Source: Chloroflexota bacterium (GTDB lineage Bacteria > Chloroflexota > Anaerolineae > Caldilineales > Caldilineaceae). From it: a stretch of 5,467 bases of DNA. Below the pieces are notes generated by a model, which was given only the letters and a program-made list of their open reading frames with translations, ran no database searches and was not told the origin of the DNA. Location of the stretch: the NCBI GenBank assembly GCA_003577005.1, contig QEUW01000482.1, forward strand, positions 1-5,467, written 5' to 3'. Each line of letters opens with the position of its first letter. The first letter of the stretch is position 1. Made by a program: the position numbers and the translations under genes. Positions 1 through 5,467 of this stretch are shown one piece after another.

Positions 1-216
1 AACGATTGGCGTTTTGGGCCACCACTCAACCCAGCCCTGTGGTAGCCAATTTTCAATGGGGCCTTCTCCAATCCACTGCTCTGCATAAATGCGAAATACG
101 TCCCCTTCAACGTCTTTCTGTGGATACTGAATGCAAACGAGTAAACACCGATCGCGTTCGTCAGATCGACAAATTCCACCAGGTCTTTTCGGTCTAGACT
201 CGTGCCAAATTCCCAT
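1..216 (-). CDS. Small downstream gene, 3' end outside window; candidate immunity or partner protein
   Basis: An ATG at 216-214 opens 72 codons that run without a stop to the left edge. The predicted protein begins MGIWHESRPKRPGG and contains the segments RCLLVCIQYPQ, GDVFRIYAEQW and ENWLPQGWVEWWP. It is rich in Trp (7 in 72) and acidic in the middle. There is no signal peptide or membrane segment in this part, so it is probably cytoplasmic. GAAAGG at 230-225 lies 8 nt before the ATG and supports this start. The frame is closed upstream by TGA at 261-259. The gene follows the RHS protein on the same strand after a 154-bp gap that carries its own promoter. Small genes directly after RHS effector tips commonly encode the cognate immunity protein, so that is the working guess. 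I do not recognise the family. Competing plus-strand frames here show no motifs or ribosome site. Confidence 0.62.
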   Translation of the reverse strand, partial: MGIWHESRPKRPGGICRSDERDRCLLVCIQYPQKDVEGDVFRIYAEQWIGEGPIENWLPQGWVEWWPKTPIV

Positions 217-224
217 TACGAGAA

Positions 225-230
225 CCTTTC
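225..230 (-). promoter_or_regulatory. Shine-Dalgarno-like site of the small gene
   Basis: GAAAGG on the minus strand ends 8 nt before the ATG at 216. It fixes this ATG as the most likely start; no other ATG or GTG lies in frame between it and the upstream TGA at 261-259. Confidence 0.55.
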
Positions 231-251
231 TGGATTGCAGAACACCTAGCG

Positions 252-277
252 TACACTTTCACTTATGTGGAAGTGTA
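252..277. repeat. Imperfect 26-nt inverted repeat in the leader of the small gene
   Basis: Plus-strand arms TACACTTTCAC (252-262) and GTGGAAGTGTA (267-277) flank the loop TTAT. Ten of 11 positions pair, with one T/G mismatch at 259/270. No T-run follows on either strand, so it is not an intrinsic terminator. It lies between the predicted transcription start (about 295) and the ribosome site (230), so it could be an operator or an RNA hairpin in the 5' leader. Confidence 0.6.
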
Positions 278-301
278 TCATGCCTCGGCCAAGTGAATCT
301 A

Positions 302-329
302 ATTATATCGACAACTCGAGGAGCCTCAA
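302..329 (-). promoter_or_regulatory. Sigma70-type promoter for the downstream small gene
   Basis: On the minus strand, TTGAGG (329-324; 4 of 6 match to TTGACA) is separated by 16 bp from a perfect TATAAT (307-302). Transcription would start near 295, giving a leader of about 80 nt before the ATG at 216. It lies entirely within the intergenic gap and points at the small gene, so that gene need not depend on read-through from the giant upstream gene. Confidence 0.6.
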
Positions 330-341
330 GACCGATCTTGA
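315..341. repeat. Overlapping dyads at the -35 region
   Basis: On the minus strand, TCAAGA (341-336) and TCTTGA (331-326) are perfect 6-bp arms around TCGG. The second arm overlaps the -35 hexamer. CTTGAGG (330-324) also forms a 6-of-7 dyad with CCTCGAG (321-315). Such symmetry at a -35 box is typical of repressor binding, but short dyads also arise by chance. The first dyad lies 30 nt after the stop of the large gene; its stem is too short, and it has no T-run, to serve as a terminator. Confidence 0.4.
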
Positions 342-370
342 ACAGTCTGTCAGCAAGTCTGTAACCAGGA

Positions 371-3300
371 TCAACGTAATATCACGACATTCACTTGATT
401 TCCCTGCCACTCCACCCCGTTTGAGGTGAACACATAGCCAGACCACGGCGCAGAGGTTGCACAGTATGCGCAGGTCGCTACATGCACTACTCCCATATTG
501 GGGCTAATCATGTCGCTTAACAAAGCTCCGTTTGTTGGTGGGGTGTCAGGATTACCTACAATCCAGCCCTGAGGCAACGGGGTCAAGCTTAAATTGGGTG
601 CATTCGTTCCGGCCGGATAGACGAATCGGACCACATTGGGCGGCACCTGGCCTAATTCGATGGCATTGCCCAACTCATTGGTGATTTGGCCGCCGGGACC
701 AGTGTAATAGACTACGGTGGTTCCTTGTGGAACCACCATACGCTGACCCCCGTACTCTCCGTGTCCAGAAATAACAGCTTGCGGTTGGTTTGGAGCGATG
801 AGAGAAGTCGGATTCTGCACAACAAGCGTCGGTGGTTGCACCGGTTCAGTTCCCACACCCACTTTGTACGCACGAGCATTTGTCGTTGTATTGGGTGCTG
901 CTACAACTGGTGTGCGACCCTGTGCGCGGATGGGAGCTGTGCTATACCGGCCACCACCACTGCCCGCACGCCCGCCACTGCCACCACGCCCGCCACCAAT
1001 GCTGACTGGACCACCACCGCCATGTGGCGCAACGCATTGTAGTACCTCCTGCGTGACATCGGTGATGTCGCCACAGTGCCCGGTAGGATCATTATACTTC
1101 AGCGGGTTTCCCCGCACATACAGGAAGCGATTCCAGTCATATCCCTGTGTTGGATCAGGGATGATCGTATCAGGCTGGATGAACATGCCCAACCGTGAAC
1201 TATAGTACCGGGCATTGAAGTCCATCAAGCCAAAGCTGGACTCATCCCGCTGGCCGGTGAAGCCAAAATCTGTGGTCGCACTGCCGTTTTCCCACCGTAC
1301 CTGGCCGTAGGGCAAATACCTTGCCTCATGCACCACCTGGCCGCTGCTGTCGGTGGTGAGACTAGTGGAGCCAAGATGATCCCCATGCAGATAGTAGACC
1401 TGCCCGCCCTTGCGGACCGCCACCCGTTTGCTGCCGTGGTAGTAATACTTGGTCACGCTGCTGGCGGTGACGGTATGCTCTTGCACCGTCCGGTTCGCCA
1501 CGTTGTCCCAGGCTGTCAACTGAAAGGTGTAGTCTTGGTCCTGTGTGGCGGGGTAGTCCAGGCTGCCATTGCATGTGCTGGCAAGCGACGTCACCACACC
1601 GCCATCCACCAGTTCCAGCCCACAGCGATTCAAGCCGGCATCGGCATCGCTGGCCGACCAAGCGATGGACAGGGTTAATCCTTCAGACGTGGCGTTGAGC
1701 GCCAACACCGGTGGTGTGATGTCGTGCAGCAGTTGCATCAGCGAGGTGGCGATGTTGCCGGCCCGGTCACTGGCCTGGATGGCGACGGGGCCGCTGAAGC
1801 TGACAGCAGCATCGAAAGCGTAGACATGCCGCACCGTGGCGCTGGCCACCCCGTTCTGGGCATAGCTCGCGCCTGAACCCGCAGCGTCGGGGAAGGCCAC
1901 AACATCCAACCCGGCTAGGTCGTCGGTGATCGACGCCGTGACGGTGATCGGTCCGGCGCCTGCGCCGTAGTAGACGGTGGGCGCCGCGCCGGACACAGCC
2001 GCCTGCACCTCGGGCAGATAGGCATAGGGCTGTCCGGCAGCGACGGTCAGGCTGCTGAAGGCAGGTGGGGTGTCGTCCACCGCCAGGATAGCCGAACCGT
2101 AGCCTACGTTGCCGGCGATATCCACCGCCTCGAAGTTCAGCGGATAGACCCCCGCCGGCAGCACGCCGGGATAGCCTCGTTGCCACTCGCCATTGCGGTC
2201 AAAGAGCGTCAACCATTCGCTGCTGTTGATACGCAGTTGCACCCGGGCCAGCGGGCTGGCGTCGGTGATGCGAGCGCCGAAGGTAAGTTCCTGGCCGGGA
2301 CGGGCGTAGGCAGGCGTCACCAGCCCTGTCACCTGGGGTGGGGTGCGGTCATGGAGGATGCGGCTGGCCAGCGAGGGCAAGGACTGGTTGCCCGCGGCGT
2401 CCCGCACGCGGGCATAGAGCCGGTGCATTCCTTCACTTACGGTCACGATGGTGCGCCAGTTGCCCTGGGCATCGGCCCGGACCGTCTGCACCAGCGCATC
2501 GCCGAGGTAGACGAGTACCACGCCCAGCGGCTCGGCCTTGCCCACCACCTGCACCGTGGGGCTGGCCAGATGGATTTCACCCACCGGCTGCAACAGGAGC
2601 GGCGCAGCCGGTCGCACGGCATCGACAAAGAGCGCGGTGCGCCCCTGACCCCGCAGGCCGAGCTGGTCTTCTGCCGTCAGGAACAGGCTGTGCGGGCCGT
2701 GGGCCGTGTTCTCAGTGATAGTCCAGTCGAGGGTCCAGTGGCCCGCGGGTTGGTTTTGGCTGGCCGCGGCCTGGCTCAGGTTGGCTTCGCTGCCATCGGG
2801 CAGGGCGCTGCGCACCCAGGCCGTGGCCGGGCCGTCGGGGTGGTTCGCGCCGCGGGCATCGGCCCACACGGTGACCGCAGCGCCCAGGCCTACAAAGCCC
2901 GTAGATGTGCCTACGGCAATCAGCGGCGGCTCGACGGGCACCTGCACCCGTACCAGGTTGCTGGGGGGACTTACCAGCCCGGCCCGGTCGGTGGCGGTGG
3001 CGCGCAGGTCATTCCAGCCGCCTTCGAGCAGCATGGTCACCCGCCAGGCGCCACTCGCATCAGCCTGGGTGGTGATGGTGAACAAGCCGCCGTTGCTGAG
3101 CGTCACGGCGCTGCCCGGCTCAGCTGTGCCCGTCACCTGGACCAGCGGCTGGGCGCTGGCATAGCCGTCCGCCGGGCTGGTGATGAGCGGCGCGTCAGGC
3201 GGTGTGGTATCGCGCACGAGGTCCGGCCCGGCCACCACCACACTGATGCCGCTGGTGGTGGTCACCGCCAGGCGCACGGGGTAGCTGCCGTCGACGGCCA

Positions 3301-5467
3301 TCCCATTCCCATCCCACAGCCACTGGGGCGGGGGCAGGGTCAGACCGCCGGTGATGGGCACACTGCCCACCAGCAGGCTCCACCCGGCCAGCGGGTCGTC
3401 GGGCAGCCCGCTGGCGCTCAGACCAAAGACGGTGTTCGTCGCAAAGGGGTTCGGCGCCACCCGCACGCCGGCGCCGGGCTTGCCCTCTGCCATCGTCACA
3501 GTGGCCGTGGTGCCGGCCTGGTTGCCCAGGGCGTCGGTGGCCGTGGCCGTGAGCGTGACGATGCCCTCGGCGGGCAAGAGTACCTGGGTGAAGGTGAAGG
3601 CGCCGCTGGCGTCCGCTGGGATCTGACCCAATTGCTGGCCGTCGAGCGCCAGAGCAACCGTCGCCCCCGCCTCGCTCTGCCCGCGCACCGTCTGGGTGAT
3701 CACGTTGAGCATGGCCCCGTCCATGGGCACCAGCATCTCGACGTGCGTCTGCCGGTCCACCGTCACGCTCCAGCCAAACTCGCCCATGTTGCCCGCCTGG
3801 TTGGCCACCGTGACGTGGAACGAGTGCTCACCTTCGGCCAGCGGCGGGTCGGGCAGATAGGTAAAGCCGCCAGCGGTGATGGCCGCGCTGGCGGTCACAT
3901 CGACGCCGCCCCGGTAGAGCCGCACCTGGCTCAGGTCGATGGGGCTGCCCCCGCGCTCGTCGAAGCTGCCGCTGACCAGGGGCTGGGTCTGGTTGGTGAC
4001 GCCGCTGGGGCTGTAGGCGGACAAGGCCGGCCCGTGGTCGTCGTAGACCAGCGTGCGGGTGAGCACGGTCTGGTTGCCCGCCTCGTCCTCGGCCACCACC
4101 GCTACCGTCTGCTCGCCGGGGGTCAGGGGGAACGTCGCGGCGAATTCATTGAGCAGCCCGCTGACCGCCACTGCCGTCTCGTTGACCGTCACCCGGTCAC
4201 TGGCCTCGCCGGTGTAACCATGCAGGTCGAGGCGGTTCCGGTTGGTGTAGACCGTCTCACCGGTGCCCCAGGCGTCCCCGCGTGTGGGGTGGAAGAGCCC
4301 CACCCCCTGCGGCGGCGTGGTGTCGACGAGGACGACGACGCTGGCGGCGGCCAAGGTGGGGTTGCCCGCCGCGTCCACTGCCGTGACCTGCACTTCGTAC
4401 TGGCCATCGGCAACCACTGTGCCGCTGTCGTTGCGCCCGTCCCACACCCAACTGACCATGGCGCCGCTGCCGCCGGCTTGGCGCACCCCCTCACCGCCGG
4501 CAGCCAGCACCCGCACCTGCCAGGTCGCCGGATGAGCATCTTCGACCGTGGCCGCCACCGTGGCCGTGTCGAGCCGCCCGTCGCCGTTGGGCGAGAAGAC
4601 CAGGGGCGCAGCGCTTACTCCGGTCACCGGCGACCGCGTCGTGTCCAGGGTGATGGTGGCGGGCAGCACGGCGCCAGCGCCGATGCCATCGGCTACTTCG
4701 ACCTCGACCGTCTTCAGCCCATCGCTGCCGGTCAGGTTCCAGAGCAGGCTGGGGGTAAAAGGCTGCCACTCGCTCCACGCCTCGCCCGTATTGCGCACCC
4801 GAAAGCGCAGGCTGCCGCCGCAGTCGTCGCTGGCGTCGAGGGTGAGCGTCACCTCGGCGTCGTTGGTGTAGGCGGCGCCGCCGTTGAGGACAACGGTCCC
4901 GCTGGGGCGGGCGTAGTCCTGCGTGGCGCTCACCGCCGCCGACCAACCCGACTCGCTGCCCTGACCGTCCCGGCTGCGCAGGCCATAATAGTAGGTCTGG
5001 CAGTTGGCCAGGCCACTGAAGGTGTAGCTCGCGCCGCTCACCCAACCGGACGACAGCGGGCTGGTGAAGGCGGCATCGGTCGCTGCCTGCACTTCGTACT
5101 GGATGGCGCCGCCACTAGGGTCCGCCCAACTGGCGGTGTGGCTGTTGCCGTCGGTGAGCGCCCCTGGCGACGGGTGCAGCGCTGGCGTGGACAGGTGGTG
5201 ATAGGGGTAGCTGGCGGTGGCCTGATTGCCCGCCCAATCCCAACCGCGCAGGTAGAGCGTGTGGCTACCGGGGCCGGGGAGGCTCGTGGCGTCGCTGGTG
5301 GTGTAACAAGTGTTGTCGTCGGGCGGCCACTCATTCCACGCCGCCCGGATGCAGCGGAAGCCCGATCCGCCATCGCTGCCGCTGTAGGAGACCGTGCCTC
5401 CGTGGCTCCAGCCGCCAGGTGGGAGACCACCCACGGCCAGTAGCGGCGCTTCCTCATCGTTGGCCTG
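371..5467 (-). CDS. Giant Ig-like/RHS-core protein with Stv-like C-terminal tip (5' end outside window)
   Basis: The frame is open through the right edge: the codons at 5435-5467 read QANDEEAPLLA. The true start is outside the window, and a GTG at 5434 is not a convincing start because it lies inside an Ig-like module. It ends in TGA at 371-373. Residues below count from the codon at 5467. Residues 1-1335 are about 14 beta-sandwich modules separated by DTTPP-like linkers. Residues 1340-1464 are an RHS-associated core ending in DPTGH. Residues 1483-1507 are Gly-rich, and 1548-1698 form a tip with SGHG and ATC motifs. From family knowledge, such proteins are exported and present a variable C-terminal effector. 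That role is inferred here, since no signal peptide is visible in this fragment. Cysteines are few and partly paired within modules, for example in modules 1 and 14, which fits export. Coding support comes from coherent protein motifs along the whole length. It is probably an effector or adhesin; a purely structural surface protein is the alternative. Confidence 0.96.
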   Translation of the reverse strand, partial: QANDEEAPLLAVGGLPPGGWSHGGTVSYSGSDGGSGFRCIRAAWNEWPPDDNTCYTTSDATSLPGPGSHTLYLRGWDWAGNQATASYPYHHLSTPALHPSPGALTDGNSHTASWADPSGGAIQYEVQAATDAAFTSPLSSGWVSGASYTFSGLANCQTYYYGLRSRDGQGSESGWSAAVSATQDYARPSGTVVLNGGAAYTNDAEVTLTLDASDDCGGSLRFRVRNTGEAWSEWQPFTPSLLWNLTGSDGLKTVEVEVADGIGAGAVLPATITLDTTRSPVTGVSAAPLVFSPNGDGRLDTATVAATVEDAHPATWQVRVLAAGGEGVRQAGGSGAMVSWVWDGRNDSGTVVADGQYEVQVTAVDAAGNPTLAAASVVVLVDTTPPQGVGLFHPTRGDAWGTGETVYTNRNRLDLHGYTGEASDRVTVNETAVAVSGLLNEFAATFPLTPGEQTVAVVAEDEAGNQTVLTRTLVYDDHGPALSAYSPSGVTNQTQPLVSGSFDERGGSPIDLSQVRLYRGGVDVTASAAITAGGFTYLPDPPLAEGEHSFHVTVANQAGNMGEFGWSVTVDRQTHVEMLVPMDGAMLNVITQTVRGQSEAGATVALALDGQQLGQIPADASGAFTFTQVLLPAEGIVTLTATATDALGNQAGTTATVTMAEGKPGAGVRVAPNPFATNTVFGLSASGLPDDPLAGWSLLVGSVPITGGLTLPPPQWLWDGNGMAVDGSYPVRLAVTTTSGISVVVAGPDLVRDTTPPDAPLITSPADGYASAQPLVQVTGTAEPGSAVTLSNGGLFTITTQADASGAWRVTMLLEGGWNDLRATATDRAGLVSPPSNLVRVQVPVEPPLIAVGTSTGFVGLGAAVTVWADARGANHPDGPATAWVRSALPDGSEANLSQAAASQNQPAGHWTLDWTITENTAHGPHSLFLTAEDQLGLRGQGRTALFVDAVRPAAPLLLQPVGEIHLASPTVQVVGKAEPLGVVLVYLGDALVQTVRADAQGNWRTIVTVSEGMHRLYARVRDAAGNQSLPSLASRILHDRTPPQVTGLVTPAYARPGQELTFGARITDASPLARVQLRINSSEWLTLFDRNGEWQRGYPGVLPAGVYPLNFEAVDIAGNVGYGSAILAVDDTPPAFSSLTVAAGQPYAYLPEVQAAVSGAAPTVYYGAGAGPITVTASITDDLAGLDVVAFPDAAGSGASYAQNGVASATVRHVYAFDAAVSFSGPVAIQASDRAGNIATSLMQLLHDITPPVLALNATSEGLTLSIAWSASDADAGLNRCGLELVDGGVVTSLASTCNGSLDYPATQDQDYTFQLTAWDNVANRTVQEHTVTASSVTKYYYHGSKRVAVRKGGQVYYLHGDHLGSTSLTTDSSGQVVHEARYLPYGQVRWENGSATTDFGFTGQRDESSFGLMDFNARYYSSRLGMFIQPDTIIPDPTQGYDWNRFLYVRGNPLKYNDPTGHCGDITDVTQEVLQCVAPHGGGGPVSIGGGRGGSGGRAGSGGGRYSTAPIRAQGRTPVVAAPNTTTNARAYKVGVGTEPVQPPTLVVQNPTSLIAPNQPQAVISGHGEYGGQRMVVPQGTTVVYYTGPGGQITNELGNAIELGQVPPNVVRFVYPAGTNAPNLSLTPLPQGWIVGNPDTPPTNGALLSDMISPNMGVVHVATCAYCATSAPWSGYVFTSNGVEWQGNQVNVVILR
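374..826 (-). other. C-terminal tip: Stv-type putative adhesin/effector domain
   Basis: This is a sub-region of the large CDS, residues about 1548-1698. Ordered motifs are AVISGHGEYGG (His 1569), VPQGTTVVYYTGPGG, ITNELGNAIELG (GNAIELG begins at 1600), an RFVYPAG segment, GWIVGNP, LLSDMISPNMG and VVHVATCAYC (His 1662, Cys 1666, Cys 1669). From memory this order matches the 'putative adhesin Stv' domain found at C-termini of RHS and other polymorphic-toxin proteins. The strand-SGHG and strand-ATC pair also resembles the His and Cys positions of caspase-like (clan CD) peptidases; that functional reading is inference. The 151-residue length suits a compact effector module. Local G+C is about 51%, well below the stalk. 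Family call fairly likely, biochemical activity unknown. Confidence 0.62.
947..1021 (-). other. Gly-rich linker between RHS core and tip
   Basis: Sub-region of the large CDS, residues 1483-1507. Of 25 residues, 15 are Gly, with Arg and Ser spaced between them (GGGRGGSGGRAGSGGGR). A Pro/Thr/Ala-rich stretch of about 40 residues follows before the tip starts near 826. It most likely acts as a flexible tether. Two cysteines lie just upstream, at the first residue after DPTGH (1465) and in the LQCVAP segment. Confidence 0.8.
1076..1450 (-). other. RHS-repeat-associated core domain
   Basis: This is a sub-region of the large CDS, residues 1340-1464. It starts with KYYYHGSKRVAVR and continues through YYLHGDHLGSTSL, a YLPYGQVRW segment, FGFTGQRDE, a FNARYYSSRLGMFIQPD segment, NRFLYVRGNPL and finally NDPTGH. 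These are the hallmark blocks of the RHS/YD-repeat core that sits directly before the variable C-terminus in polymorphic toxins. In studied Rhs and TcC proteins this region is an aspartyl autoprotease that frees the C-terminal domain just after a DPxGL-like motif. Here the motif reads DPTGH, with a second Asp-Pro block (PDPTQG) about 25 residues earlier, as in the family. Cleavage is therefore plausible but not shown. No YD repeats precede the core; an Ig-like module abuts it directly. Confidence 0.93.
1463..5467 (-). other. Stalk: array of about 14 Ig-like, FN3-like and FlgD-type modules
   Basis: This is a sub-region of the large CDS, residues 1-1335. Modules of about 90-120 residues are divided by linkers such as DTTRSP (275), DTTPP (382, 753), DRTPP (1040), DDTPP (1131) and DITPP (1249). 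Most modules close with a DxAGN-type strand (WDWAGN, VDAAGN, EDEAGN, RDAAGN, VDIAGN, SDRAGN). Module 2 (about 95-186) looks like fibronectin type III, with QTYYYGLRSRD near its end. Module 4 (about 275-381) has FSPNGDG and VSWVWDGRNDSG, the pattern of FlgD-type Ig domains. Module 8 (about 660-753) is a divergent relative with APNPF and WLWDGNG. Modules 7, 9 and 11 share one subtype. Arrays like this normally act as extended cell-surface or secreted stalks. The number of modules and their exact edges are estimates by eye. Confidence 0.85.

Noticed and set aside
6..364. Two overlapping plus-strand open frames at the left end (6-197 and 131-364)
   Set aside because: They lie opposite the better-supported small minus-strand gene and its promoter, have no family motifs, and overlap each other in different frames.
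326..370. Intrinsic terminator after the large gene
   Set aside because: The only hairpin (341-326, minus strand) has a 6-bp AT-containing stem and no following T-run; it is better explained as part of the promoter region.
947..1021. Possible microsatellite or short tandem repeat in the ccaccacc/gcc tract
   Set aside because: The tract is irregular and is explained by Gly/Arg/Ser codons of the linker, with mixed synonymous codons; there is no fixed repeat unit.
686..1205. Plus-strand frames opposite the Gly-rich linker, giving Pro/Thr/Ala-rich products
   Set aside because: The low-complexity products are the antisense of the Gly codon run; there is no ribosome site or domain evidence.
5432..5434. 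GTG at 5434 as the true start of the large gene
   Set aside because: The frame stays open to the window edge and the sequence after it is already within an Ig-like module, without a signal peptide, so the start must lie further upstream.
2180..5443. Very long plus-strand open frame (over 1000 codons) opposite the stalk
   Set aside because: It is a mirror of the high-GC minus-strand gene: it is rich in His, Gly, Ala, Arg and Gln with no recognisable domain order, while the minus strand shows clear Ig/FlgD/RHS motifs throughout. Stop codons are rare in this phase because of the base composition.

Overview
The window is almost entirely one very large reading frame on the minus strand, cut off at its 5' end by the right edge of the window (371-5467, at least 1698 codons). 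It encodes the C-terminal part of a giant, probably secreted or surface-exposed protein. About 1335 residues of tandem Ig-like, FN3-like and FlgD-type beta-sandwich modules are followed by a single RHS-repeat-associated core domain ending in DPTGH. A Gly-rich linker follows, then a roughly 150-residue C-terminal tip. I read the tip as a Stv-type 'putative adhesin/effector' domain with an SGHG motif and an ATC motif. This is the architecture of a polymorphic-toxin-like protein: a long stalk, an RHS junction and a variable tip. The usual run of YD repeats before the RHS core is missing.

Downstream of the stop codon (to the left) is a 154-bp gap, then the first 72 codons of a second minus-strand gene that runs off the left edge (1-216). 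The gap holds a good sigma70-type promoter (TTGAGG, 16 bp, TATAAT), at least two inverted repeats and a Shine-Dalgarno-like GAAAGG before the ATG. The small gene sits where an immunity or partner protein for the tip would be expected. I do not recognise its family.

Hand counts put G+C near 68-73% in the stalk (lines 3001-3060 and 1741-1800), 55-58% in the RHS core, about 51% in the tip (361-600) and about 47% in positions 1-360. The tip and the downstream gene may therefore have been exchanged or acquired as a unit.

The high-GC stalk, with its repeated DTTPP linkers and DxAGN strand ends, and the RHS core style (YYLHGDHLGSTSL, FTGQRD, DPTGH) resemble Chloroflexota (Caldilinea or Anaerolineae relatives). 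That assignment is from memory of such proteins and is tentative. I see no RNA genes, CRISPR arrays or insertion sequences.
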